Source of the DNA: Podospora pseudocomata
Taxonomy: Eukaryota; Ascomycota; Sordariomycetes; Sordariales; Podosporaceae
Direction: 5' to 3'
Length of the DNA stretch: 64,000 bases
NCBI RefSeq assembly: GCF_035222375.1
Contig: NC_085890.1
Span: 1,054,001-1,118,000, forward strand
In this document: one piece after another, positions 51,096-61,393 of the stretch
Layout of the letters: each line of letters starts with the position of its first letter
Numbering within the stretch: the stretch's first letter is position 1
The notes under the pieces: generated by a model
The model's database searches: none
What the model was told of the DNA's origin: nothing
What the model saw: the letters and a program-made list of their open reading frames with translations, nothing else
Translations under genes and position numbers: made by a program

Positions 51096-52592
51096 CTACC
51101 ACAACTCCGTCCCAAAAACCGGCAAAAACACCACGCAAGCCTTCCACAAAATCATCACCGCCTGAACAACCGCCAGCGGCAACATCACCGCCCCCAAAAC
51201 CACATTCCCCCCGCACAACTCAACAGTGTTCATCCAGATCGCCAAAAACGCCACGGTAAAAAAATGCCTAGCCAGCACCAACGGCCTCTGCATCATCCCC
51301 CCCATCAGTGCAACCGGCTCGTCCGTCCTACCCATCTGAAAATATCGAAAACACCCCCTCTGCAGCGCCCTCAGCTGCCAATCATTCGCCGCAAACAGGC
51401 TGTACAACGCCTGCGCCAAAACATTGATAATGCTCGTCAGGCTCTTCCGGCGGTAGTGAAACGTGCTCATTGCCGACGCCACCGCTCCGTGATCAGACAG
51501 GTTAGGGATTTGCTCCGGGGAGAGCAGATCAGACAAGACAACCACGTCGTTGAACGCGACAGTCATGCCTCCCCCCGTCAAGGGGTGGCGCATATTGTGC
51601 GCGTCTCCCAGGACTAAAACGCCAGGGGTGGTTGTCTGTTTCGTGGGCGGAAGCCAGCTGTTTGGCATTGATTTCGGAATCTTCCCGTCGGCGAGCGCCT
51701 TGACAACGGAGGGTTGGACTGATTTAGGGAGGGCAGGCAAAACGACGTTTTGGATGTATCCCCTCACTCCCCCGTTCTGAGGGGAGGCAGCCGCGCAGTC
51801 GAGTGGGACGTCGATCAAAGCCCTGGTTTCGCGAGTGCCGATTTGGTAGAGCAGGACGACCGACGCGTCCCCGATGCAGACGTGGCCGTAGTATTGCGGG
51901 GGGAAATCACAGTCGATCAACTCCAACGCATAAAACTTTGACTTGACGATGGGGGTCTTGTTCAGAAGCGGTTGTCTGAACTTGCTGGCGTAACCATCCG
52001 CCACGATGGTCAAGGGAGCAAAGAAGGCATCTTCCTTCTTGAGGTTCTTCTCCTTGTCTGTTGTCGTCCTCGTCTTCACACCTAGTACCTCCCCTCCCTT
52101 TTGGACGAGATCTGTCACCTCTGTTTCGAAAACAGTGATATTCGGATGTTCATGACACGCCTTCCTCAACTGCATGATGAACCTCCCGTGGTGAAACGCC
52201 CTCCCCTCTGGCCCTCTTCTGTCTCTCTTCTCCCCTCTTGTCACCACGACGTTTCCCTCCGGCGAGACAGTAGGGTATGGGATCGCGACGTCATCACCGC
52301 GGTACAAGACGTGATAGCCGTAGCAAGGGATAGCATCGATGCCCTCCAGGCATTTCCCCAGGCCGAGTTTCTTGAGGGCGGCTACACCGCCCGGCTGGAG
52401 GAGTTCGCCTACGATGCGGTCGGGCTCGTGGAGCCAGCGCTCGAGGAGGATGACGGAGCGGCCTTGGTTTGCGAAAGAGAACGCGGCTGCGCAGCCGAAG
52501 ACGCCGGCGCCGATGACGACGATGTCTGCTTCGTGGTGTTGCTCGCGGCGGGTGCGCTCGTGGTCGAGAGCGGATTTTGGTTTGGAGGCCAT
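51096..52592 (-). CDS. ERG1: Squalene epoxidase (squalene monooxygenase)
   Basis: A single exon gives 498 residues. An FAD Rossmann motif DIVVIGAGVFGCAAAFSFA lies near residue 23 and is followed by LLERWLHEPDRIVGELLQPG. The second FAD motif VADGYASKFR (about 205) and the third, LGDAHNMRHPLTGGGMTVAF (about 332), are complete. The C-terminal 60 residues are hydrophobic (FTVAFLAIWM, VVLGAVMLPLAVVQAVMILW) and anchor the enzyme to the ER or lipid droplets. Unlike yeast Erg1, no strong N-terminal membrane segment precedes the FAD domain. Role: flavin-dependent conversion of squalene to 2,3-oxidosqualene, an early oxygen-requiring step of ergosterol synthesis and the target of allylamines. It ends 283 bp from the SLH1 stop in convergent orientation. 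Confidence 0.95.
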   Translation of the reverse strand: MASKPKSALDHERTRREQHHEADIVVIGAGVFGCAAAFSFANQGRSVILLERWLHEPDRIVGELLQPGGVAALKKLGLGKCLEGIDAIPCYGYHVLYRGDDVAIPYPTVSPEGNVVVTRGEKRDRRGPEGRAFHHGRFIMQLRKACHEHPNITVFETEVTDLVQKGGEVLGVKTRTTTDKEKNLKKEDAFFAPLTIVADGYASKFRQPLLNKTPIVKSKFYALELIDCDFPPQYYGHVCIGDASVVLLYQIGTRETRALIDVPLDCAAASPQNGGVRGYIQNVVLPALPKSVQPSVVKALADGKIPKSMPNSWLPPTKQTTTPGVLVLGDAHNMRHPLTGGGMTVAFNDVVVLSDLLSPEQIPNLSDHGAVASAMSTFHYRRKSLTSIINVLAQALYSLFAANDWQLRALQRGCFRYFQMGRTDEPVALMGGMMQRPLVLARHFFTVAFLAIWMNTVELCGGNVVLGAVMLPLAVVQAVMILWKACVVFLPVFGTELW

Positions 52593-53317
52593 GATGATGG
52601 GCGGTATTTGTTGTGTGTTTTGCGGAATAGGTGAGAGGGGACGGGGAGGGAGAAAATATCAGACGAACGGTGAGGTCACCGTGGTGTCGTCGTGGCGGAA
52701 AAGAAAAGGAACTGGCTTTTGGCGATTAAGTTTAGAGTAGAAGGTTGCAAACAAAACAACAAAGTCCCGCGAAAAAACCAGCGCCTTTTAGACCGCCTCC
52801 CAATTCCTCTAATCGTGATTCGTCAATGGGGGATCGGAACTTTCTTTCTCTCTATCTCTCTCTCTCTCTCTCTTCAAGAACACGAAAAGCAAAAGAAAGC
52901 AAAAAAATAAAACAAAAAGTGGTGTGTGTTTCCTGGCTCTCGAAATTGACCTCCAACCGATCTCGACGACAAATCGTCCCATGGCGGGAAGCACCGCTCA
53001 TCGCCCCCGGTCCCAGCCAACCAATCACCGCCCGAGCGCATGGGCCCCCTTTTCCCCTTCTGCGCGTTCTTGCCCCTGACAAGCCCCACCCACCGCGACC
53101 CGACCGCTTCCAGAAATTCACATGTCAGTCGATGGCCAAGACGCTTGAATTCCAATTGCGTGGCCTGTTTTTATTCAAATATGATCATATTCGTCGAACT
53201 TTTCATGTTACATTTGTTTCCCTTTTTCGAATCCCCCAGTTCCCAAAAACCTCCCGATAATGCAATATGCTTGGTATATATGTATTGTACAACGGCCCCC
53301 CCCCCCTTTCCCAACCC
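52593..53317. other. Upstream region of ERG1, with a CT microsatellite
   Basis: A CT/TC-rich run lies at about 52848-52873, some 260-280 bp upstream of the ERG1 start; on the ERG1 strand it reads GA. The region also contains the 3' end of the next gene's transcript. No gene is seen. Confidence 0.5.
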
Positions 53318-56300
53318 TTACGCTTGGGTCAACACCAAATGCGAACCATCCCCGCTCTCTATCCTCCCCTCCTTCCCATAGGTACTATTCAACCAAGGGA
53401 TCTCGTCAAAGTCCACCGGCGGATACCCAGCAGCAAGCGCGCTCTCCTTCATAACCCTCAGCGCATCCGTTCCCAGTCGTGCAGCGTCCACCCTCAGTAT
53501 CTCCCTTGCTTCGACAATGGCTTTGATCGCCTTCTCCAGAACCTCATAGGCCTGCTCTTGTTTCGACTTTGCTGTCGTAGACTCTGGGTTCGGCTCGAAC
53601 CTCTTGACGTAGGTAAACGCCGCCTTGAGCATGTTGAGGCAGGCAGTGTCCTCTTTGTAACTGCTGCTCAGTGCCCGCCCAATCGCTAGCTTCAGCCTCG
53701 CCACGTCGAGGAGTTTGGTTGCCGCACTGAGGATGATGCCAAAGTTGGCGAGGTTATAGCACGGTGATTCACCTTTGGCCTTGGCTGCATGAGCAGCGTA
53801 GACTATCGCTCCAGAGTAGAACCGCATCGTGAGGCATATCCTCGCTGCTTGGTGCAGTGCCGTGTCTGTGGGGTTGATCCCTAGCTCTTCCATGCCTCTG
53901 AGGCTATCCTGAACAACCATCAGCATGCGACTTGGGTGCCACGCCTTCCTTTCCCTCTTCATGTCTGTGAAGAGGTTGCGAATCTTCCAGCCAACGATAT
54001 AATTGATGATTCCCTCCGTCTCAAGCCCATTGTCTTGTGCATCCCGCACGAGTTCGTACGCGTCTTGATAGCTATCCGGCTCAGCCTGCAGCTGCGCCTG
54101 AACCGCCAGCCGCAGTGTCCCATGGGAGACATCCATCCCCTCGTGTCGAGACACCCTGTACATCCTCAATGCCACCCTCGGGTGGCCGTACGTCAGATGC
54201 TCCTTCATAACCAGCGCGAGCTCCCTCGCGTCCGCACATTTGCCCTTGTGCGGCAAAATATTGCGCTCAACACGTAGAGACAACAACCTCCCCCTCGTCG
54301 CCCTCCCCCCGCTCCCATTCCCCAACGCCGCCCTCACCATCACCGTCTCGGTGTATCTATCCGCAAACTTCGGACTCAGCAACCTCAGCTTCCGATAAAG
54401 CGTCCTCATATCCCTAAACGGCATCTTCCACTCCCTCCTCAGAACCGTCAAAATAACATTGCTAAACGCCGCATCCACCTCAAACCCCAACCTAGCACAG
54501 TACTCCAACCACTCCACCATCCTGCCCACATCCCTCCCCTTCGCATACTTCGCCCCCATCACGCTGAAGATGTAATTGTTCAGCGGCACCCCCAGCCCCT
54601 CCACATACCCCCTCAAAAACCCATCCGTCTCCTCCACCGTGTGCCCATCCGCATACGCCTTCAGCACCGGCACAAAAACCTGACTGTAATTCTTCATCCC
54701 CTCCGGATCGTCCTCCTCAACCTTCATCCTCTCAAAAATCGCCCTCACCGCCTCCCAGTCCCCCCCGGCAGCATAATGCCTCGCAAAAACCCCCAGCATC
54801 CTCACATCCTCCAAAACCACAAACCCATCCGCCGCCGACTTTTCAAAATACCACTCCGCCAACGCCTCCTCCCCAGCCTCGAGAGAAATCTCCACCATCA
54901 CCCGGTACAGCGCGTCAGGGTAGAGGACCTCCTTCTCGATGCCCACCTCCTCCCCAAGGGTATCAAACAGCCTCTGAGTCCCGCCAAAATCCTTATTCCT
55001 CCTCCAGTGCGCCACCAGCAACCTCGTAGCCAGCTCGGACGGCATCTTAAAGTCGATACCCCTGTACAGTTTTCTCAGCGTGTGCAGCACATCATCTGCC
55101 CGGTGGTTGTGCGCCTTTTCAACGCAATCGACCGCCAGCCTGGCGATGTCATACAGCGACACCGAGTCCGGCATGCAGTTTGCGTAGTTGAACCGGAATA
55201 TCTGGATCGCCATCTTGTAACTGTGTTGCTCGGCCAGTTTGGTCAAATACCAATGCGTGAACTCGGGAGTTGCGTCCCCCATACGGAGGGCATAACCATG
55301 GCACCGCCGATAAATTTCTCGGCCGTTGATGAGGTGGCCAGCCGCGAATCTCGCTTCAAGCAGCCTCCGGCCGGTTTCGTGGAGGCCGGGGTCAACCACG
55401 GGGGTTCGGTCCGCAATTTTGGGACGATAGACCACCGCGGCGAGGTCGAGGATGCGCAGGCTGGCGTCTTGGTTGGATTTGAGGGTTTCGGCGTGGGCCA
55501 GGAGGGAGCGGATGAGGGAGGATGGTTCAAAGGCGTAGTAATCGATTTCGTTGATTTTTCCGCTTCGCAGGACTCGTGCGAGGACATTGCCTGCTTCTTC
55601 GAGCATGCCTGCTTCTTGGCAGGTTCTGCAGAGGAGGGCGGTGCCGGATAACCAGCCTGGTTGTCCTGTGATGGCGCTTTCGGAGTTTTCGAGGACGAAT
55701 TGAACGACGTGGCCGAGCCGGGTTGCGTTTTTGGAGATGCAGGCCTCCTGGATTAACCTCAGGATCTTTATTGTCGAAGGGAATTGAAGGGACTGGACGG
55801 TGTTGAGCCACGAGAGGGAAGCGGTTGGGTCGGTAGTCTGTCCAGCCGTCTTTCCTTCAAGCTGTGTCGTCGATACTGTGTTGGTGGGCACATCGGGAAC
55901 ACCTGCGCCGGTGGTAGCCTTCCTCTGAATGGAGGAGATATCCCGAAACGACCTCGCCTTCGCAGAAGCCTGATGCTCCCTATACCATTCCGGAACCGCC
56001 ACCGACCTCTTCACTCCCTCCTCCCGCCCATCCCGCCACGCCGCAGCATTAAACTCGGCAAAAGGGTCCAATTCCGGCGGTTCAGCCACCAGCTCTACAT
56101 CCCCCCTCCCCCCTCCCACCTCACCCTCCACCCCAGCATCTCTCTTCTCCTGCTTCTCCAAACAAGCCCCTCCACACTCCCCCCCCCCATCCGCAGGCGA
56201 AAGCACAACCGACTCCTCATCAACCTGCACAGCCCGCTCCTGCAGCACCCTCAACCTCGTCCTCCCCCCTCCTGGCCTGTACTGCCGACAGCTCTTGAGC

Positions 56301-56449
56301 CTCTCCCCATTCTCCACAATCCTCAGCGCGCTGTTTATCCTCCGCCTCCGATCCTCGGCAATAATCGCAATGGTGCAGGTCGTGCCCACAACAAGCCCTT
56401 GGAGCGCCGTCAGGGCAGCCTTGGAGGGCACAGGTAGATTCGGCGGCAT
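53318..56449 (-). CDS. PPR-type mitochondrial protein
   Basis: A single exon gives 1,043 residues. The N-terminus MPPNLPVPSKAALTALQGLV continues with VGTTCTIAIIAEDRRRRINS and ENGERLKSCRQY, a signature I recall from ascomycete pentatricopeptide-repeat proteins. It resembles a mitochondrial signal or short membrane segment followed by a basic patch. A low-complexity linker (about 75-200) precedes helical-pair repeats. Examples are TPEFTHWYLTKLAEQHSYKM, YPDALYRVMVEISLEAGEEA, VFARHYAAGGDWEAVRAIFE, VPVLKAYADGHTVEET and GHPRVALRMYRVSRHEGMDV. Role by family: binding of a specific mitochondrial RNA to aid its stability or translation (as CYA-5 does for cox1 in Neurospora). The RNA target cannot be read from sequence. 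GC skew alternates three times along the gene. Confidence 0.8.
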   Translation of the reverse strand: MPPNLPVPSKAALTALQGLVVGTTCTIAIIAEDRRRRINSALRIVENGERLKSCRQYRPGGGRTRLRVLQERAVQVDEESVVLSPADGGGECGGACLEKQEKRDAGVEGEVGGGRGDVELVAEPPELDPFAEFNAAAWRDGREEGVKRSVAVPEWYREHQASAKARSFRDISSIQRKATTGAGVPDVPTNTVSTTQLEGKTAGQTTDPTASLSWLNTVQSLQFPSTIKILRLIQEACISKNATRLGHVVQFVLENSESAITGQPGWLSGTALLCRTCQEAGMLEEAGNVLARVLRSGKINEIDYYAFEPSSLIRSLLAHAETLKSNQDASLRILDLAAVVYRPKIADRTPVVDPGLHETGRRLLEARFAAGHLINGREIYRRCHGYALRMGDATPEFTHWYLTKLAEQHSYKMAIQIFRFNYANCMPDSVSLYDIARLAVDCVEKAHNHRADDVLHTLRKLYRGIDFKMPSELATRLLVAHWRRNKDFGGTQRLFDTLGEEVGIEKEVLYPDALYRVMVEISLEAGEEALAEWYFEKSAADGFVVLEDVRMLGVFARHYAAGGDWEAVRAIFERMKVEEDDPEGMKNYSQVFVPVLKAYADGHTVEETDGFLRGYVEGLGVPLNNYIFSVMGAKYAKGRDVGRMVEWLEYCARLGFEVDAAFSNVILTVLRREWKMPFRDMRTLYRKLRLLSPKFADRYTETVMVRAALGNGSGGRATRGRLLSLRVERNILPHKGKCADARELALVMKEHLTYGHPRVALRMYRVSRHEGMDVSHGTLRLAVQAQLQAEPDSYQDAYELVRDAQDNGLETEGIINYIVGWKIRNLFTDMKRERKAWHPSRMLMVVQDSLRGMEELGINPTDTALHQAARICLTMRFYSGAIVYAAHAAKAKGESPCYNLANFGIILSAATKLLDVARLKLAIGRALSSSYKEDTACLNMLKAAFTYVKRFEPNPESTTAKSKQEQAYEVLEKAIKAIVEAREILRVDAARLGTDALRVMKESALAAGYPPVDFDEIPWLNSTYGKEGRIESGDGSHLVLTQA

Positions 56450-57075
56450 CGTGGTGGTCGTCGGCGCTTGGTCTTCATTTCGTCCGGCGCATTGCTGGAA
56501 AAAGAAAAGAAAAGAGTCGTCAGATTCCCTCCCCTCTGAAACTGCCGTACGTCCCGTAGGTTGGTAAACTCAATCGAGCGCAGCGGCCATCATACGAGAA
56601 GAATAATTATTTTTTTTTGGGACCGAATGACATGATAGTTACTAGTTTGCGAGAAGCTCCCCCCCCCCGCCCCCCAAGAATGGGTCCTTCAAGCTGAGGT
56701 TCAAAGCCGCAGCCAATCACAACCCCGCCTTCTTGAGGGAGCTTAGGCGCGCCAAGACAAAACTGTTATGGTTGCATTACCCCGAGAATTACTGCAGCTG
56801 CTCTATGTAGCTCAGCTATCACCAAGCCTTTCAAAGATCTTCAGTTGTTGTTATTATATCTTGCTGATTGAGGAGTTCATACATCTATCCCATCTATCTC
56901 CTTAAAAGTCTGTCTATCCAGCCCAACCCTCCCACCCATCCTCCCAAAAATAACGCCCACATGAGTTAACCTCCCCTCCACCTTCCCTACCCATGCATGT
57001 CTTCATCTTTTCATATCATACAATGGTCTATATACAAGTACATTTCATGCTGCGCGCCATCTATTTACCCTAGAT
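56450..57075. other. Intergenic region
   Basis: This 626-bp stretch is upstream of the PPR gene (-) and downstream of MME1 (-). It has C- and T-runs near 56605-56670 and an A+T-richer half that fits the MME1 3' UTR. No gene is seen. Confidence 0.5.
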
Positions 57076-58552
57076 CTAAACAACCTCCCGGCGCTCCATC
57101 GGCATGTACCTCTCCAGCTGACGGAGAACATTCTGGTACAAGAACAGCATGCAGCCGCTCTGAATGCTGGTCCAAACCGCCCTCGGCCCAACACCCCTGA
57201 ACCACCCCCCAATACCCTCGCTCTTGTAGATTATCTTTAGCCCAGTCATGACCGAGGACGTGTTGAGCGTTACAGCACCGGGTTTGGGCGTGTGTGTCGA
57301 GGGCGACGAAGTCGATATCAACCGCTTCTGCAGTTTCGGGCTCGCTGCTTCGGCGACTGGTGTGCCATGTTGTCCGTCTTTGACAACGGCAGGCTTTACG
57401 ATCACGGGCGAAGACTGTCCTGGTACCTCAACGACCTGGGTTTGGAGTCTCGTCTTCACAACGTCCAACGGGCATGTTATCGTCCCGGCCAAACCACCCG
57501 CTGCCGCACCAGTCAACAGCTCGAGCTGCCAGCCAATATCCCGGCCGTCCTTCCACTTTCGAGCCCAGGCTTGACCCTGCTCGTAAAACATGAACTGGAG
57601 GGCCGAATAAGGCAGATCGCGCCATAATGTGGCACCGTAGCCGTAAAACAGAGCCGAGGGGCCTTCGTTGCGGACGATGGTCCTCAAGGCGTCTGTCGTT
57701 CCCCGATAGTTGTACCCCGAGGTGAAATGCGGGTTGTTGTATCGTCCCTGAAGCTGGAGTCTTGTCTTGAGCACCTCGGAGGGAACATAGACAAAAGAGG
57801 CAACAAAATCGCCGAAAAATCCTGCAGAAAACACAACCATCAGCCCACGACTCTCCCTCCAACATCAAACCCCCCACCCTCCCCCTCTTCAGAAATTTCC
57901 ACTAACCAGCCGTGAGATATGTCAAATGTGGCTGGATGCCAAAGTCCAACATCTGCCTCTTGCTCCATTCATAGCTCCCAAAGAACAAAACAGTCCCCGG
58001 AAAAGAGCCAAACAACGCCGGCAGCCATCCACCATATAGCCCTCGCCGTATCCCTTCCTGTCGCCAAATCTTGTAATACGAGGATCCGAGAGACGTATAC
58101 TTTGGTGGAATGTGAGGGTCGCCCTGCTGTCGTGTTTTTACCGTATCGAGCGAGTGCATGAGCATATCGCCGCTCGTACCGCCTATCCCGCCCGCAAGCA
58201 TGCACTGCAAAATAGTGAAGACAGGTCAGCGCACAAGTCGTCGGACTGCCGGACAGCCCTCAGAACCGAGAGAGAAACCAGCAGCAAGAAAAGAGAAATT
58301 AGAGTACAAGTGACGACGCACGTGCAGGTAAGGCGGACGGCCTTCCAGCTGCTCTCCATCTTCGGATTCGGATCTCATATTATGCTGAATTTCTGGAGTG
58401 GTGGTATGCTGCGAGAGGATGCCCGGTGTCTGGGTAATAACATGATGGTCGAGGGGGGACTGCTGGCTCGAACTCGGCGACGACGACGACGACGACGATG
58501 TGGTGGTGGTGCTATTGCTACTGGCGGCGGCAGATCCAAAGCCTAGCACCAT
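57076..58552 (-). CDS. MME1: Mitochondrial carrier, MME1-like (inner-membrane Mg2+ exporter family)
   Basis: Three exons (58552-58322, 58204-57907, 57821-57076) give 424 residues; the introns are 117 and 85 bp. The Ser-rich N-terminus precedes RPPYLHCMLAGGIGGTSGD. Three carrier repeats follow with signatures HSLDTVKTRQQG, VPSEVLKTRLQLQG and CPLDVVKTRLQTQ. GLYGGWLPALFGSFPGT, SGYNYRGTTDALRTIVRNEG and GVGPRAVWTSIQSGCMLFLYQ align from memory with yeast YMR166C/Mme1. That protein exports Mg2+ from mitochondria. A 60-residue insert (about 310-370) in the third repeat loop is typical of fungal homologues. The first intron uses a GTGCGT donor, chosen because it joins YLH to CMLAGG in phase. The Pro of the first PxD motif is Ser, as in Mme1. 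Confidence 0.9.
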
Positions 58553-58897
58553 CGCTCGCCCCGGGGCAGAAAAAAGAAGAGAATTGCGCTATGCGCCGCC
58601 CAGGCTAGGGGGCTCAGGGAAGAAAATTCTCTCGTTATTTTTCTCGGCCTTCGAGTTTCGTCACAGGGTTCTTGTGTCGTCGAATTCGGGGTTGCTGCGC
58701 ATATCGCAAATTCCATGTTTCCCAGTTCAAAATTCTGGGCGGCACCTGGTGCTCCAGACCTCCGATCTTTTTTCGCTAGCGTCATTGGTGTCTCTTGGCC
58801 CGTGCCATGCACACACCTTCTCTCTCTTAAGAGAGAGACATGCATTTTGAGCCTCTTGAATTGGCATTTACAACTGTTGTACACATTTGATACTTAC

Positions 58898-58926
58898 ACC
58901 CATAACCCATAACCCATAACCCATAA
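58898..58926. repeat. Heptanucleotide tandem repeat (ACCCATA)n
   Basis: Four copies of ACCCATA (plus strand) lie in the 3' flank of IMP2. This is not the TTAGGG telomere unit. Confidence 0.85.
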
Positions 58927-58970
58927 ATATACAGCCTTTCCCATGTCCCTTATCCGTTCCCTTTGCGTGA

Positions 58971-59051
58971 CCATTCCCACAACCACTCCCACAACCACTC
59001 CCACAACCACTCCCACAACCACTCCCACAACCACTCCCACAACCACTCCCA
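58971..59051. repeat. 12-bp tandem repeat (AACCACTCCCAC)n
   Basis: About six near-perfect copies of the 12-mer AACCACTCCCAC end 15 bases before the IMP2 stop codon on the plus-strand map, i.e. in its 3' UTR. On the mRNA strand they read GTGGGAGTGGTT. Confidence 0.9.
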
Positions 59052-59066
59052 TACCTCTCATCCCTC

Positions 59067-59749
59067 TCACGCCCTCACAACCCCCCTCCCCGGCACCTCG
59101 GGAACAACCCTCACCAACCTCCACCCCCTCAAAACATAAACCACCCGTCCCGTAACCAAACCCGCACTGACCGGCCCATAGTAATTACTATCCCTACTCC
59201 TATCCCTATTATCCCCCTCCACCCAAACATGCCCCTCCGGCACCACCATCCCAACCGGATACAACACCTTCCTCGTCGGCCCGTCCGTCCCCCAAGTCGC
59301 AACCGGTTTCGGTATAATCCTATCCCCCTCCAAACCCACCACTCGCTTGACCACAATCTTATCCGGATCAGTTGGGCTCCTGTTCCCATCATTAGCCAAA
59401 ACCGCCGCCCCCTTCCCTTCCCCTTCCCCTTCCCCTTCCCCTTTCCCTTCCCCTCACCTCCCTCCCTCCCCATGAGACAAACATACCTAAAAGTCACCAC
59501 CTCCCCCCTCCTCAACCCCTCTCTCACCCCAGCCTTCCAAACCAAACACCAATCCCTCCCCAAACCCTCATTATACCCCCTGTTCAAAAACGGGTACATG
59601 CTCGGCCCGTTGACAAGCGTCACCTGCGCAACGTAGGAATTGAACCATATAAATGCCGGGAGCCAGGTCGCGTATCGAAAGAGGTAGTGGCCAAATTGTC
59701 GTGCGAAGCTTCCCTTTTTTGGTATCCAGGACGTCCATCGTGGGGCCAT
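59067..59749 (-). CDS. IMP2: Mitochondrial inner membrane protease subunit 2
   Basis: Two exons (59749-59487 and 59379-59067) give 191 residues. The N-terminal membrane segment (about 25-43, RYATWLPAFIWFNSYVAQVT) is followed by the catalytic Ser in VNGPSMYPFLN (Ser50). The general-base Lys is in KIVVKRVVGLEGDRI (Lys99), and the conserved box VEGDNRDRSRDSNYYGPV is complete. The Ser-Lys spacing of 49 matches S26-family proteases. Role: the IMP complex cleaves intermembrane-space sorting signals, such as those of cytochrome c1 and some cytochrome b2 forms; in yeast cytochrome b2 is cut by Imp1. The DSN rather than DSR in the last box is typical of Imp2. The 107-bp intron is phase 2 (AG|G codon), rebuilding VVTFRSPTDPDK. 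Confidence 0.95.
59407..59455. repeat. Polypyrimidine CCCCTT repeat inside the IMP2 intron
   Basis: About seven imperfect CCCCTT units lie inside the 107-bp intron. On the IMP2 transcript they read GGGGAA and form G4-like runs that occupy half the intron. Confidence 0.85.
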
Positions 59750-60296
59750 TTCATTGAGAGGGTGATTGATGTGTCTTGAGGCCCAGGTGAAAATGTTGCT
59801 TCAAGTGATAGGTACAAGGTACATGCAGCTCGAAAGCTGGTGAGTGATTGACTGATGTGCCGTGAAGTGAGGTAAGCTTCTTGGCCGGCGAGAGATGGGA
59901 TAGATAAGATAAGGAATTTAAAATAGTGGAGGGGTAGTTTTCGGTGAATGCACTCAGGCAACAACATCAGGGGCAAACAGCCCAAAGCTAAAGGGAGATA
60001 CGAGATGCATGTGAGAAGTCAAAATGAACCCATCGCCATGTTCTCCTAGATGGTGGCGTTGAATACATCATCCGCTTTTCATGACCAAATTACAAAGCAA
60101 ATGACCACCCCCCAATCTTCATGTCTAAACCCTCCGCTGCCAGACATAAACCCCCAGCTCGATCTTTGTGTATACTGGCACTTTTGTACCCTCATCATTC
60201 ATCTTAAAACGCTATGAGACATCGAGAATAGCCATGTATCTATCATGCCCACGGCTTTTTGTCCCCCAAAACGCCTGCCCATAAACAATGTATGCA
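59750..60296. other. Upstream region of IMP2
   Basis: This 547-bp stretch lies between IMP2 (-) and the 3' end of eIF2alpha (-). It is A+T-richer than the genes. No gene is seen. Confidence 0.5.
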
Positions 60297-61393
60297 TTAA
60301 ACCGTCTCGGGGATGTTGTCGTCAGACTCGCTGACCGACTCGTCACCGCTGACCTCGGCGTTCTCACGCTCCCTCTTCTCCATAAGAGCCTGGAGCTCGG
60401 CATCATCCGACTCGGTGACGGCCTTGGGCTCCATCTTGACCACCAGGTGGCCGCCAGCCGCCTCGATGCTTGTGCGGATGTCCACGATGGCCTCCTCTAG
60501 CCGAGCGATACCTGCGTTCTTGTCCAGGCACGTGTTGGTAAGACTGCGAGAGGTTAGCACAGTGTGTTTAGAGCATATCTCATATTCACTTACACATAGA
60601 GAGGAGGAGAAACAAGTCTGCACTTGACCTGAGTATCGGCAGTGTTACGGGCCTCAGCGGTGCGGAGGGCAGTCTTGATGGCATCGATACCCTCATAACC
60701 GAAGCAGGTAACCTCAACATCGGCACGGACCTTGGTGGGCTGGGGGGTAAGACGCTTGCCAATGTAAGACTTGAGCTCATCGGCAACCGGGGTGCTGGGG
60801 AACTGGATATCGTTCCAGACATCAGGGTTGCTACATCGCCGTCAGTATGCGCTCAGCACCCCAGCACGACAGGTATACATACGTGATAGAAAGCTTGAAG
60901 GCGTCCAGCGAGTGGCCGTACTTCTTGTTGAGCGGCCAGCCTATTGTCTCATAGAGGGTCTCGATGGGGGTCTCGGTCTTCTCAGCAACGTGTCTCATGA
61001 TGGAGTGCACAATCTTGGACTTGTTGTAGCGCTCCTCGCAACGAATGATATCCTCGGGCGACACGCGACGCTTGGAAAGATCGATATACCCCTTCTCCTT
61101 GTCGACACGGAGAACAACGACAACCTCATTGCGACCGACGCGGATGAGCTTCTGGATCGATCTGATGCGCCGTCTGGAGAGTTCGGAAAGCAGGATCATG
61201 CCGTCGATGTTATCGTACTCGAGGAGTTTGACATAGGCTCCCATATCGGCGATCTGCAGCACCCGGTCAGTACCTGCATACGAGAAAAACGACCCGGCAA
61301 GCGACCTGAACGTACCTGTTTTACGTTCACCATCACAAAGGAGTCGATTTCGGGGTACTTCTCCTCGTAGAATCTGCAGTTGGAGAGCGACAT
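60297..61393 (-). CDS. SUI2: Translation initiation factor eIF2 alpha subunit
   Basis: Four exons (61393-61316, 61253-60883, 60830-60594, 60543-60297) give 310 residues; the introns are 62, 52 and 50 bp. The start [20 protein letters not shown] leads into the S1/OB domain ([40 protein letters not shown]). The phosphorylated Ser is position 52 counting Met, i.e. classical Ser51, inside [11 protein letters not shown]. The helical domain ([35 protein letters not shown]) and the alpha/beta C-domain follow. The tail is acidic ([11 protein letters not shown]). Role: part of the eIF2-GTP-Met-tRNAi complex. Phosphorylation of Ser51 by Gcn2-type kinases blocks eIF2B and triggers the integrated stress response. 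Length matches family (about 300-310). Confidence 0.97.

Larger units (their letters stand above)
58553..59066. other. Spacer with two tandem repeats
   Basis: This 514-bp stretch lies upstream of MME1 (-) and downstream of IMP2 (-). It contains a heptamer and a dodecamer tandem repeat, listed separately. No gene is seen. Confidence 0.5.

Noticed and set aside
54641-55651. 336-codon plus-strand frame opposite the PPR gene
   Set aside because: The sense strand encodes clear helical repeats; this frame is low-complexity Pro/His/Arg/Leu and explained by skew.
58898-58926. ACCCATA repeat as a degenerate telomere array
   Set aside because: The unit differs from TTAGGG/CCCTAA, the array has four copies, and it sits between housekeeping genes.
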